This document shows, piece after piece, positions 9,493-17,832 of a stretch of 64,000 nt of DNA. The position numbers and the translations under genes are program-made. The notes under the pieces are model-generated. The model worked only from the letters and a program-made list of their open reading frames with translations. It was not told the origin of the DNA and ran no database searches. Positions within the stretch are counted from its first letter, which is position 1, and every line of letters starts with the position of its first letter. Source of the DNA: Olsenella sp. SW781 (GTDB taxonomy: Bacteria; Actinomycetota; Coriobacteriia; Coriobacteriales; Atopobiaceae); the NCBI RefSeq assembly GCF_012027725.1, contig NZ_SJOU01000002.1, positions 1-64,000 on the forward strand. Direction: 5' to 3'.

Positions 9493-10419
9493 ATGGACAA
9501 GATCGAGCGCCGCCAGTTCAGCGACGACGAGATGGGGGAGGCCGTCTACGTGTTCCCGGCAGAGGAGCTCGACAGGCCCTCGGCCGCCTCCGCGCTCTCC
9601 CTGCGCGCGCGGGCGGCCATCGCCGTCGCGCTCGTGGTCGTGGCCCTCGTGAGCGGGTTCCCGCTGCGCGAGCACTTCTCCGCGCCGGAGACCTATGCCG
9701 ACACCATCGCCACCATCGACGAGAAGAAGGCAAACGTCCTCGGCCTCGTGGCGAGCTCGACCGCCCTCTCCGCCGCGATCACCGCCATCCCGGACGACAC
9801 CGGAACCCCCGTCGCCGAGAAGCTCATGGAGGTCTCCGGGGACCTCGGCATCGTGCTCTCGGTCCTCTATCTCGAGAAGTACCTGCTCACCATCTTCGGC
9901 CTCGCCGCCTTCGGGATACTCGTCCCCGCCGCCTGCGCGCTGCTCGCCGCCGCCGTGCTCCTCGCCGGGAGAGTCTCCTGGGACGGGGCGCTCGCCCGGC
10001 TCGCCGCCAAGCTCGTGGCGCTCGCGCTCGTCATCCTCGTCACGATCCCGGCGAGCGTCGCCGTCACGCGGATGATCGACGACACCTACGCGGGCTCCGT
10101 CGCGCCGGTCGAGGAGGTCGCCGAGACGCAGTCGGACGAGCAGTCGGACGAGGGCGGCTCTCCGCTCGACTTCATCCTCAACCTGCCCAGCATGGTGGCA
10201 GACGGGCTCACCAGCATCACGGACGGCGTCCTCGACCAGGTGAACGCCCTCATCGAGTGGCTCGCCGTGATGGTCGTGACGTCCTGCGTGATCCCCCTGA
10301 TCGTGCTGCTCTTCTTCCTCTGGGTGGCAAACGCCATCCTCGGGATCGACGTCAGCGCCCCCATGGGGGCGCTCCGCGGCCGCGCGCGGCGTCTCGTCCC
10401 CGCGCGGAGAGGCCGCTAG
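9493..10419 (+). CDS. Multi-pass membrane protein, function unknown, 308 aa
   Basis: The start at 9493 follows GAGGGGGAGGCCCGC. Hydrophobic segments lie at about residues 35-55 (AAIAVALVVVALVSGF), 130-160 (LTIFGLAAFGILVPAACALL), 175-195 (LVALALVILVTIPASVA) and 265-290 (VVTSCVIPLIVLLFFLWVAN). An acidic, Gln/Ser-rich loop (VAETQSDEQSDEGG) sits before the last helix, and the C-terminus is strongly basic. No enzymatic motif is recognised. It is a single gene between the hicAB block and the priA operon. Confidence 0.75.
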   Translation: MDKIERRQFSDDEMGEAVYVFPAEELDRPSAASALSLRARAAIAVALVVVALVSGFPLREHFSAPETYADTIATIDEKKANVLGLVASSTALSAAITAIPDDTGTPVAEKLMEVSGDLGIVLSVLYLEKYLLTIFGLAAFGILVPAACALLAAAVLLAGRVSWDGALARLAAKLVALALVILVTIPASVAVTRMIDDTYAGSVAPVEEVAETQSDEQSDEGGSPLDFILNLPSMVADGLTSITDGVLDQVNALIEWLAVMVVTSCVIPLIVLLFFLWVANAILGIDVSAPMGALRGRARRLVPARRGR

Positions 10420-10429
10420 CCCCGCGTTG

Positions 10430-10475
10430 ACATGCAAAACTCTGCAGATTGACTAGTCTGCAAAGTCCTGCATGT
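10430..10475. repeat. Imperfect palindrome upstream of priA
   Basis: Arms 10430-10448 and 10457-10475 match at 16 of 19 positions around an 8-nt loop. The centre reads TCTGCAGATTGACTAGTCTG. It does not carry the GGGGAC core of the other palindromes. It may be the terminator of the membrane-protein gene or another dispersed repeat. Confidence 0.75.
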
Positions 10476-10647
10476 CGGGGGAGAAGGGCGCGGGCGCGCC
10501 GCCCTCCGGCATGACGTGCCAGGGGCTGCGGTGCCGCGCGGTTGAGTGGCGCTGCTCCAGCCCGCGCGGCGCGACGCCGCGGACGGTGCCGCCGGGTACA
10601 ATTGAGAGTCCGGACACCCAGCGAGAAGAACGGGAGGACCCGCGCCC

Positions 10648-12951
10648 ATGCCCTACGCGAGCGTCGTGCTCGACATACCGACGCGCCACCTCGAGGGCGC
10701 GTTCTCCTACGCGGTGCCGCCCGAGCTCGCGGGGGAGGCCAGGACGGGCTCGACGGTCCTCGTGTCCTTCTCGCACCGCATGGCGGTGGGCTACGTGCTC
10801 GCCGTCTCCGAGGAGCCCCCCGAGGGCGTGTCGGCGGAGCGGGTCCAGCCCGTGCTCCAGGTCCTGGCGCCGCCCGCCTTCGACGAGGCGGCCGCCCGCG
10901 TCGCCGCGTGGATGGCGCGCGAGTACGCCTGCCCGCTCTGCGAGGCCGTGCGCCCGTTTCTCGCCCCGGGGCAGAAGGTCCGCGTGACGCGCGCCGCCGA
11001 GGACGCCCCCTGGGAGCTCCAGACCGAGCGCGCCGGCGCCGTGGACGCCCGCTGGGCGAGCCTCACCCCCGCGGCGAACGACTTCGTTCCCGCCAGGACC
11101 GCCTCCCGCCAGCGCGCCGTGCTCGAGGCCCTGCGCCAGGGACCGCAGCGCGTGGCCGAGCTCTCCGCCACCATCCCGGGCGCCGCGTCCGCCGTGACGG
11201 CGCTCGCCAAGAGGGGCGTCGTGGCGATTGAGAGCCGACGGCAGATCCGGGGCGCCGACGACACCACGCTCTCGTCGGCCGCGGCGCCGCGGCCCGAGCG
11301 CCTCACGGAGGGGCAGCGCGCCGCCCTCGCGGCCATCGACGAGGCCCGCGCCGCCGGCAGGGGCGACGTGGTGCTCGTGGACGGCGTCACCGGCTCCGGC
11401 AAGACCGAGGTCTACCTCGCTGCCATCGAGCGCGCCCTCGCGGACGGCCGCGGAGCGCTCGTCCTCGTGCCCGAGATCTCGCTCACGGCGCAGACCGTGG
11501 GCCGCTTCCGCAGCCGCTTCGGCGACGAGGTGGCCGTGCTCCACTCGCGCCTCTCCGCCGGCGAGCGCTTCGACCAGTGGGACCTCGTCCGCGCCGGCCG
11601 CGCCCGCGTGGTGGTGGGCGCCCGCTCGGCGCTCTTCGCCCCGCTCGCCGAGGTGGGCCTCGTCATCATCGACGAGGAGCACGAGGGCTCCTACAAGCAG
11701 GACAAGTCCCCACGCTACCACGCGCGCGAGGTCGCGGCCCGGCTCGCCCGCGAGCGCGGCGCGGCGCTCGTGCTGGGGTCGGCCACGCCCTCCCTCGAGG
11801 TGCTCCAGCGCTGCCGCGAGGGCGGCTTCGGCGGCGCCCGCTGGACGCGCGTGGAGATGCCGGAGCGCCCCGGCGCGTCGGTGCTGCCGCGCGTCACCGT
11901 GGTCGACATGGGGGAGCAGTTCCGGGGCGGCGGTCGCTCGATCTTCTCGGCACCGCTCGCGAGGGCGCTCGAGGGCGTCGCGGAGCGGCGCGAGAAGGCC
12001 GTGCTGCTGCTCAACCGCCGCGGCTTCGCGAACTTCCTCATGTGCCGCGACTGCGGCTGCGTGCCCGAGTGCCCGCACTGCTCCACGGCGCTCACCTACC
12101 ACGAGCGCGGGCACCTGCTCGCGTGCCACACCTGCGGCAGGAGCTGGCCCGTGCGCGCCTACCCCGACCCCTCGACGAGCTGCCCCAACTGCGGGAGCCG
12201 CTACCTCGCCGCCTTCGGCGTGGGCACGCAGCGCGTCGAGGACGAGCTCTCCATGCTGCTGCCGGCCGACGTGGAGGTCATCCGCATGGACGCGGACACC
12301 ACGCGCGCCAAGGGCGCCCACCAGCGCCTGCTCGAGCAGTTCGACGCCGCGGAGTGCGCGGTGCTCGTGGGCACGCAGATGATCGCCAAGGGGCTCGACT
12401 TCCCGGAGGTCACGCTCGTGGGCGTCATCAACGCGGACACCATGCTCAAGCTCCCGGACTTCCGTGCCGCCGAGCGCACCTACGACCTCCTGGAGCAGGT
12501 CGCGGGCCGCGCGGGCCGCGGGGAGCGCCCCGGCGAGGTCATCGTGCAGACCTGGTGGGCCACGCACCCCGCCATGCGGGCGGTGGCGTCCCACGACCGC
12601 TCCGTCTTTCTCGAGGCGGAGCTCGCCGAGCGCGCCGAGGCGGGATACCCGCCGTTCGGCCGCCTCGCCAACGCCGTCGTGTGGGGCCGCTCGGAGCGCG
12701 GCGTGCGCGACGCCTCGGCCCGCCTCGCCGAGGCGGTCCGCGAGCGCGTGGGGGGCGCCCCCGGCTGGGAGGTGCTCGGCCCCGCCGACTGCGTCAAGGC
12801 GCGGGCGAAGGACCAGGTGCGCCGCCACGTGATGGTGAAGGCGCCCGCAGGCGCGGACCTCGGCGGGATGCTTTCCGCGTGTGCCGCCTCGCTTGGCCGC
12901 CTGCCGGGTATTAACATGGCAGTGGACATCGACGCATACGACATGATGTGA
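10648..12951 (+). CDS. priA: Primosomal protein N' (replication restart helicase PriA), 767 aa
   Basis: PriA is a 3'-5' helicase that reloads the replisome at stalled forks. The N-terminal 3'-DNA-binding domain starts VVLDIPTRHLEGAFSYAVP. Walker A is GVTGSGKTEVYL (from about residue 247), the Walker B box is VIIDEEHEGSYKQ, and the paired zinc sites (CRDCGCVPECPHC, then CHTCG and CPNCGSRYL, about 466-515) are complete. The helicase C-terminal motif QVAGRAGRG is present. Length is normal. The ATG follows GGGAGGACCCGCGCCC. It begins a run of co-directional housekeeping genes with def, fmt and rsmB. Confidence 0.97.
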   Translation: MPYASVVLDIPTRHLEGAFSYAVPPELAGEARTGSTVLVSFSHRMAVGYVLAVSEEPPEGVSAERVQPVLQVLAPPAFDEAAARVAAWMAREYACPLCEAVRPFLAPGQKVRVTRAAEDAPWELQTERAGAVDARWASLTPAANDFVPARTASRQRAVLEALRQGPQRVAELSATIPGAASAVTALAKRGVVAIESRRQIRGADDTTLSSAAAPRPERLTEGQRAALAAIDEARAAGRGDVVLVDGVTGSGKTEVYLAAIERALADGRGALVLVPEISLTAQTVGRFRSRFGDEVAVLHSRLSAGERFDQWDLVRAGRARVVVGARSALFAPLAEVGLVIIDEEHEGSYKQDKSPRYHAREVAARLARERGAALVLGSATPSLEVLQRCREGGFGGARWTRVEMPERPGASVLPRVTVVDMGEQFRGGGRSIFSAPLARALEGVAERREKAVLLLNRRGFANFLMCRDCGCVPECPHCSTALTYHERGHLLACHTCGRSWPVRAYPDPSTSCPNCGSRYLAAFGVGTQRVEDELSMLLPADVEVIRMDADTTRAKGAHQRLLEQFDAAECAVLVGTQMIAKGLDFPEVTLVGVINADTMLKLPDFRAAERTYDLLEQVAGRAGRGERPGEVIVQTWWATHPAMRAVASHDRSVFLEAELAERAEAGYPPFGRLANAVVWGRSERGVRDASARLAEAVRERVGGAPGWEVLGPADCVKARAKDQVRRHVMVKAPAGADLGGMLSACAASLGRLPGINMAVDIDAYDMM

Positions 12952-12995
12952 CCCTCGGCGCCGTGACACAGAGCCCGGCGCCCGGAAGGAGGACC

Positions 12996-13544
12996 ATGAA
13001 CGAGCTCAAGGAGATCGTGCTCTCGCCCGACCCCCGCCTCTCCCAGGAGTGCGCCCCCGTCGAGAGGATCGACGACGACGTCCGCGCCCTCGCCAAGCGC
13101 ATGCTCAAGGTCATGTACGCCGCCGACGGCTGCGGCCTCGCGGGCCCGCAGATCGGCGAGATGCGCCAGATCGTGGTCATCGACGTCGACTACGCCGGGC
13201 GCGGGGGCAAGAAGAACCCGTACGTGCTCATCAACCCGCGCGTCGTCACGGCCGACGGGCCCGAGAGGGAGGGCTCGGAGGGCTGCCTCTCCTTCCCGGG
13301 CGTGAGCGTGCGCGTGAGCCGCCCCTCCCACGTGGTGGTGCAGGCGCTCAACCTGGACGGCGACCTCATGCAGTACGAGGCGTCGGACAACCTGCTCGCC
13401 GTCTGCCTCCAGCACGAGATCGACCACGTCCACGGCGTGACGATGTTCGACCACCTGCCGCCCATCCGCCGCGCCGAGGCGCAGCGCGAGTACGAGGCGG
13501 CGCTCGCCGCGGGCGCGCGCCCCGGCGACACCGAGGTCGGGTAG
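12996..13544 (+). CDS. def: Peptide deformylase, 182 aa
   Basis: Removes the formyl group from nascent N-termini. All three family motifs are visible: GCGLAGPQIG (46-55), EGCLS with the metal Cys (95-99), and HEIDH with two metal His residues (140-144). The ATG at 12996 follows GGAAGGAGGACC. It lies 44 bp after priA and 8 bp before fmt, whose product makes the substrate for the pathway. Confidence 0.97.
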   Translation: MNELKEIVLSPDPRLSQECAPVERIDDDVRALAKRMLKVMYAADGCGLAGPQIGEMRQIVVIDVDYAGRGGKKNPYVLINPRVVTADGPEREGSEGCLSFPGVSVRVSRPSHVVVQALNLDGDLMQYEASDNLLAVCLQHEIDHVHGVTMFDHLPPIRRAEAQREYEAALAAGARPGDTEVG

Positions 13545-13552
13545 GGGGAGCC

Positions 13553-14506
13553 ATGGCTGACGAGAAGAACGAGGCCGCCCCGGGGGCGCGACGCCCGCGC
13601 GTCGTCTTCATGGGGACGCCGGAGTTCGCCGTGCCGTCCCTCTCCGCGCTCGCCGAGGCCTGCGACGTCGCCCTCGTGGTCACGCGCCCGGACGCCGTTC
13701 GCGGGCGCGGCAGGAGGCTCGAGCCCTCGCCGGTCAAGGCCCGCGCGCTCGAGCTGGGGCTCCCCGTGCTCGAGGCCTCCCGCATGACGCCCGAGGCGCT
13801 CGAGGCCCTGCGCGCGGCCGCGGCCGACGTCTTCTGCGTGGCCGCCTACGGCTGCATCCTGCCGGACGAGGTGCTCACGATGGCGCCCGCCGGGTGCGTG
13901 AACGTGCACGCCTCGCTCCTCCCGCGCTGGCGCGGCGCCGCGCCCATCCAGCGCTCGATCCTCGCCGGGGACGAGCGGACGGGCGTCTCCATCATGCGGA
14001 TCGGTCACGGCGTGGACACCGGCGCCTACTGCGCGCAGGCCTCGACGACGGTGGCCGGAAAGACCGCGACCGAGCTCACGCGCGAGCTCGCCCGCCTGGG
14101 GGCGGACCTTCTCGTGGAGACGCTCCCCGCCGTGGTGGGCGGCACCGCCTCATGGGTGGAGCAGGACGAGGCGCGCGTCACCCATGCCGCCAAGATCTCC
14201 AAGGCCGAGCTCATGCTGGACCCGGCCGACCCCGCTGCCGACAACGTCCTGCGCGTGCTGGCGTCCTCGGACGCCGCGCCGGCCCGCTGCTCGGTGGCGG
14301 GCCGCGGCGCCCGCGTGACCCTCGCGCGAGAGGGTGAGAAGGACCTCGGGCCGGGGGAGGTCGCGACCGCGCACGGGCGCGTCCTTCTCGGCTGCGCCGA
14401 CGGCGCGCTCGAGGTCCTGCGCGTGAAGCCCGACGGCAAGCGGGAGATGGAGGCCTCCGCATGGGCCGCCGGCCTGCGCGGCGGCCTCTCCTGGGGGCGC
14501 GTCTAG
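13553..14506 (+). CDS. fmt: Methionyl-tRNA formyltransferase, 317 aa
   Basis: Formylates initiator Met-tRNA using 10-formyl-tetrahydrofolate. The N-terminal Rossmann part begins VVFMGTPEFAVPSL. The hallmark VHASLLPRWRGAAPIQRS loop starts near residue 119, with catalytic Asn/His/Asp context (NVHASLLP and HGVDTGAYC). The C-terminal OB-like domain is present. The start follows TAGGGGGAGCC. The stop codon is directly followed by the GTG of rsmB, so translation is probably coupled. Confidence 0.97.
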   Translation: MADEKNEAAPGARRPRVVFMGTPEFAVPSLSALAEACDVALVVTRPDAVRGRGRRLEPSPVKARALELGLPVLEASRMTPEALEALRAAAADVFCVAAYGCILPDEVLTMAPAGCVNVHASLLPRWRGAAPIQRSILAGDERTGVSIMRIGHGVDTGAYCAQASTTVAGKTATELTRELARLGADLLVETLPAVVGGTASWVEQDEARVTHAAKISKAELMLDPADPAADNVLRVLASSDAAPARCSVAGRGARVTLAREGEKDLGPGEVATAHGRVLLGCADGALEVLRVKPDGKREMEASAWAAGLRGGLSWGRV

Positions 14507-15835
14507 GTGGCGCGCGCGACGCCCGCCCGTCGCGCCGCGCTCTCGCTCGTCTCGGAGCGCCGCCGCCGCGACGCCCGCGCCCGCGACCTGCTGCGCGCCT
14601 CCGATGAGCTCTCGGGCCTTTCGGAGCGCGAGCGCGCCCAGGTCACGCGCCTCGTGCTCGGGGCCGTTGCCGCGGAGGGGGAGCTGGACCGCGTCATCGA
14701 CGCCCACCTCTGCCGGGGTGCGCACCTCGAGCCGCGGGTGCGCGACGCCCTGCGCCTCGCCGCCTTCGAGCTCCTCTACCTCGGCACGCGCGACGACGTC
14801 TGCGTGAGCCAGGGCGTCGAGCTCGTGCGCGGCGTGTCCCCGCGCGCCGCGGGGCTCGCCAACGCCGTGCTGCGTCGCGTCGCCGAGAAGGACGCGCCCG
14901 CGCTCGCCCGAGCGCGCGAGCGCGTCGTGGCCGGGGCCTTCGACGCCCGCGACCTCGCCCGCGTCGGCGCCCTTCCCGAGTGGCTCTGCGCCCGGGCCCT
15001 CGCCTCGCTCGGCGAGGGGCGCGCCGCCGCCTGGGCCGTCGCGGCGCTCGGCCCCGCGGGCGCCTGGGTGGCCGCCAACCGCGTGCAAAGGGGACAGGCA
15101 CTTTTGCACGCTCTCGAGGAGGCGGGGTGCGCGCCCACCCCCGGTCCCGTGCCGGGATCCTACCTTCTGGGCGCCCCCGCGCGTCTTGCGCCGTCCGGCC
15201 TCGTCGAGCGCGTGGACGTCCTGCCCTGCGACCTTGCGGCGCAGGAGGTGGTGCTTGCCGCCGCCCCCGAGCCCGGCAGCCGCGTGCTCGAGGTGGGGCA
15301 GGGCCGCGGCACCAAGACCGTGCTCCTCGAGGGTGCGGCGGTGGCCGCGGGCGGCCCGTGCGAGATCGTCTCGGTGGAGATCGACCCCCGCAAGTCCGCG
15401 CTCGCCGCGCGTCGCATGGAGGCCGCCGGGATCTCCGAGCACGTCCGCTGCGTCGCGGCCGACGGGCGCGCGCTTGGCGGGGATGACCTGCCCGACGCTC
15501 TTTTCGGCAGCTTCGACCTCGTGTTCGTCGACGCGCCGTGCTCGGGGTCGGGCACGCTCGCGCGCCACCCGGAGATTGCGTGGTCGCTGCGCGAGGAGGC
15601 GCTTCCCGGCCTCGCCGCGCTCCAGGCGGACATCCTGCGCGCCGCCTCGACGCGCGTTGCGCCGGGCGGGCTCGTTGTCTACTCGACCTGCTCGATCCTC
15701 GCCGAGGAGGACGAGCGCGTCGTGGAGGCGCTGCTCACCGGTCCTACGGGCGGACAGTTCGAGCTGCTCGACGCCCGGCGCACCGACCTTCCGGGCGCCG
15801 ACACCCACTTCGTGGCGCGCCTGAGAAAAAGCTAG
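14507..15835 (+). CDS. rsmB: 16S rRNA (cytosine-967-C5)-methyltransferase RsmB/Sun, 442 aa
   Basis: The N-terminal NusB-like RNA-binding domain (residues 1-140, SELSGLSERERAQVTRLVLG type) is followed by a Rossmann methyltransferase domain. SAM motif I is VLEVGQGRGTKTVLL; motif IV DAPCSGSGTLARHPE (about 342) carries one conserved Cys and motif VI STCSI (about 393) the catalytic Cys. The GTG start abuts the fmt stop. A copy of the family B repeat unit (15081-15111) is embedded in frame in the linker between the domains, encoding RVQRGQALLHAL. Both flanking domains are intact, so the insertion appears tolerated. Confidence 0.95.
   Translation: MARATPARRAALSLVSERRRRDARARDLLRASDELSGLSERERAQVTRLVLGAVAAEGELDRVIDAHLCRGAHLEPRVRDALRLAAFELLYLGTRDDVCVSQGVELVRGVSPRAAGLANAVLRRVAEKDAPALARARERVVAGAFDARDLARVGALPEWLCARALASLGEGRAAAWAVAALGPAGAWVAANRVQRGQALLHALEEAGCAPTPGPVPGSYLLGAPARLAPSGLVERVDVLPCDLAAQEVVLAAAPEPGSRVLEVGQGRGTKTVLLEGAAVAAGGPCEIVSVEIDPRKSALAARRMEAAGISEHVRCVAADGRALGGDDLPDALFGSFDLVFVDAPCSGSGTLARHPEIAWSLREEALPGLAALQADILRAASTRVAPGGLVVYSTCSILAEEDERVVEALLTGPTGGQFELLDARRTDLPGADTHFVARLRKS
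15081..15111. repeat. Family B repeat unit inside rsmB coding sequence
   Basis: The 27-nt unit at 15083-15109 is nearly identical to intergenic units at 31,445-31,471 and 40,656-40,682. Arms GCGTGCAAA (15081-15089) and TTTGCACGC (15103-15111) are perfectly inverted, and the GGGGACAGG core is present. It is read through in frame by rsmB. Confidence 0.85.
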
Positions 15836-15836
15836 C

Positions 15837-15868
15837 CCCTCCCGAGCTCCATGGAGGGCCCGGGAGGG
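15837..15868 (+). terminator. Possible terminator hairpin after rsmB
   Basis: CCCTCCCG (15837-15844) pairs with CGGGAGGG (15861-15868), and an inner CTCCATGGAG extends the fold. It begins 2 nt after the rsmB stop. No T-run follows, so it would be an atypical terminator. Confidence 0.35.
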
Positions 15869-15973
15869 TACGCTATTGCTTTAGTACGGGTGTCGAGTTG
15901 TACGTGCTGAACGAGCCTTGTCATATGCCAGCCAATCAATTCTTCACCCCCATGAGCCTCTCCTTGCTCCTGG

Positions 15974-16951
15974 CTATCGCGGTGTGAACCTGCCAATCTG
16001 TATCGAGCCCATCTCCCTCCTCCCGTTGGCCTCCCAGACGATTACGTAACCATCGGGGCTTCTCGTGCCGCTTAAGAAGTCTTCCTTCCTGACGTAGCCG
16101 GGCTGGCCATATGAGTTCGAGGATGTTGACGTTGTCGCAATGAGGTCGGGCAGGCATTTACGCATATCGGATTCCGTTACAGAGGGATGCTCAAGAAACT
16201 CGTCCCATGGTTCGGGCAGGCTGGCGCGTTCGATCGAGCCGAAGGTCTGGTCGTTCTCGTTGATTGCGTAAAGGACGCCGTTGACGCTGCGCATGCCCAC
16301 GGCCTCGCCACTCAGGAATTCCCCAATGGAGTCGACCGGGAGAAATGCCCCAGCGAGCGCGAGAAGCGCGGAGACGGCAATTACCGTGACCATGCATCCG
16401 AGAGCGAGACGCTTTCCCCTCCTCTGCCTCCTCTCACGTTCCGTGCGTTCGCCTTCCAGCATGGAAAGGAGCTCTTCTCGTGAGCGAACGCCGAGGAGCC
16501 GGTACCCGTTGGACCTCGCGCATCCGACGGTGCCAGGCGCCACGTGGAGCTCCCGGGCAATCTCTGACGTGGGAACTCCCGCCGCAGCACGTGCGAGGAC
16601 GTCGAGCTGGGTATCCGTAAGGCCCCTGTTCACAAGGGAGCTGCGAAAGCCCTCGATATCGTTCGCGAGTTCGTTCGCGTCCTTGTCGCCATGTGGCCCG
16701 TAGCGTCGCACGAGTTCGCGCCCGTCCTCCATGCCGAGCTTGTGATACGCCCGTTGCCTGAAGCCGCCCACCGTTGATGCCTCAATGCCCATCTCCCTCG
16801 CCGCCATCTCAGCGGTCATGCCGGCGAGCACGGAGCGCGCGGCGTCGACCTCTCGCTCGGTGAGGCCATGCTCGGAGAACGAGCGCTCGGCCGCGTCGGA
16901 GGCGTGCGGGATCCCGGGCGCCTCATGGGTGGAACGTCGCTGGTCGCTCAT
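15974..16951 (-). CDS. Membrane-anchored regulator with two LuxR-type HTH domains, 325 aa
   Basis: Two GerE/LuxR-like helix-turn-helix domains are arranged in tandem: LTEREVDAARSVLAGMTAEM (about residues 30-90) and LTDTQLDVLARAAAGVPTSE (about 113-165). A basic stretch (ERTERERRQRRGKR) then leads into one membrane helix (LALGCMVTVIAVSALLALAG). The C-terminal 120 residues lie outside the membrane and show no known motif, so they may be a sensor. The topology is that of a one-component transmembrane regulator. The start at 16951 has a weak ribosome site. Target genes are unknown. Confidence 0.75.
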   Translation of the reverse strand: MSDQRRSTHEAPGIPHASDAAERSFSEHGLTEREVDAARSVLAGMTAEMAAREMGIEASTVGGFRQRAYHKLGMEDGRELVRRYGPHGDKDANELANDIEGFRSSLVNRGLTDTQLDVLARAAAGVPTSEIARELHVAPGTVGCARSNGYRLLGVRSREELLSMLEGERTERERRQRRGKRLALGCMVTVIAVSALLALAGAFLPVDSIGEFLSGEAVGMRSVNGVLYAINENDQTFGSIERASLPEPWDEFLEHPSVTESDMRKCLPDLIATTSTSSNSYGQPGYVRKEDFLSGTRSPDGYVIVWEANGRREMGSIQIGRFTPR

Positions 16952-17169
16952 GGTAGCTCCTATCGCCTAGGCCTCTTTCGAGCATCGTATGTTCCCGTGG
17001 TGGGGAGGTCTGTGCTAAGGGGGCATGAATCCCGATTGCCACAGGTTTTGATGTGCGATGAGTCGATCTTCTCAACGTTGCCGAGGCATATCCTGCATTG
17101 TGGGAGGCGCGATTCCCGGTGCACTATGGCAGCAATGTGCAGAAGTTCGGGCGCTCGGCTCCGCTGCCC

Positions 17170-17832
17170 TCAGCCCGCGAGCTCCTCCCAGCCGTCGATC
17201 CAGAGGTCGGCCGCGCGACGCAGCTCGCGGGCGGGCTGGCGCGGGTCCTCGCAGCGCACGGCGACCGTGGTCATCCCGGCGCGTGCGGCCGAGAGCGTGC
17301 CGGGCAGTATGTCCTCGAAGACGCAGCACGCCCCCGGCACCGTGCCCAGGCGGCGTGAGGCCTCGAGGTAGATGTCCGGGTGGTCCTTCCCGCGCGCGAC
17401 CTCGCGCCCGCAGACGACCTCGTCGAAGAGGCCGTAGACGTCCACGTGCCGCATGGCGCCCAGCACGTGCGGGTCGTTCGTGGTGGCAAGGGCCAGCGGC
17501 ACGCCCGCCTCCCGGAGCGCGCGCAGGTAGGCCTCGGCCCCCGGGCGCAGGCGGACCTCCTCCTCGTAGAGCGCCGCCCCCAGGCGGTTCCACTCGTCCA
17601 CGATGTCGGACACCTCGTCGCGCAGGCGGTAGCGCTCGACGCACCAGCGCGCACCGGCGGCAAAGCCGAGCGTGGCGAGCGTCGCGGAGGCGTCCTCGTC
17701 GAAGGGCAGCCCCCGCGTGGCGAAGAAGATCTCGTCGACGCGCCGCCAGAGGTGCCAGGTCTCCGCGAGCGTCCCGTCGAAGTCGAAGATGCCCGCCGAG
17801 AAGGACGGCGGGAGGAGCGAGGGCGCGGCCAT
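17170..17832 (-). CDS. HAD-superfamily phosphatase (beta-phosphoglucomutase-like), 220 aa
   Basis: Motif I is FDFDGTLAETWHLWRR with the nucleophile Asp and the acid/base Asp two residues on. Motif II is LATTND, and motif IV is CVFEDILPGTLSAARAGM. A helical cap domain follows motif I. It probably hydrolyses a small phosphate ester; the substrate cannot be read from sequence. Its ATG overlaps the stop of the upstream TPR gene by one base (TGATG), so the two are translationally coupled. Confidence 0.88.
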   Translation of the reverse strand: MAAPSLLPPSFSAGIFDFDGTLAETWHLWRRVDEIFFATRGLPFDEDASATLATLGFAAGARWCVERYRLRDEVSDIVDEWNRLGAALYEEEVRLRPGAEAYLRALREAGVPLALATTNDPHVLGAMRHVDVYGLFDEVVCGREVARGKDHPDIYLEASRRLGTVPGACCVFEDILPGTLSAARAGMTTVAVRCEDPRQPARELRRAADLWIDGWEELAG

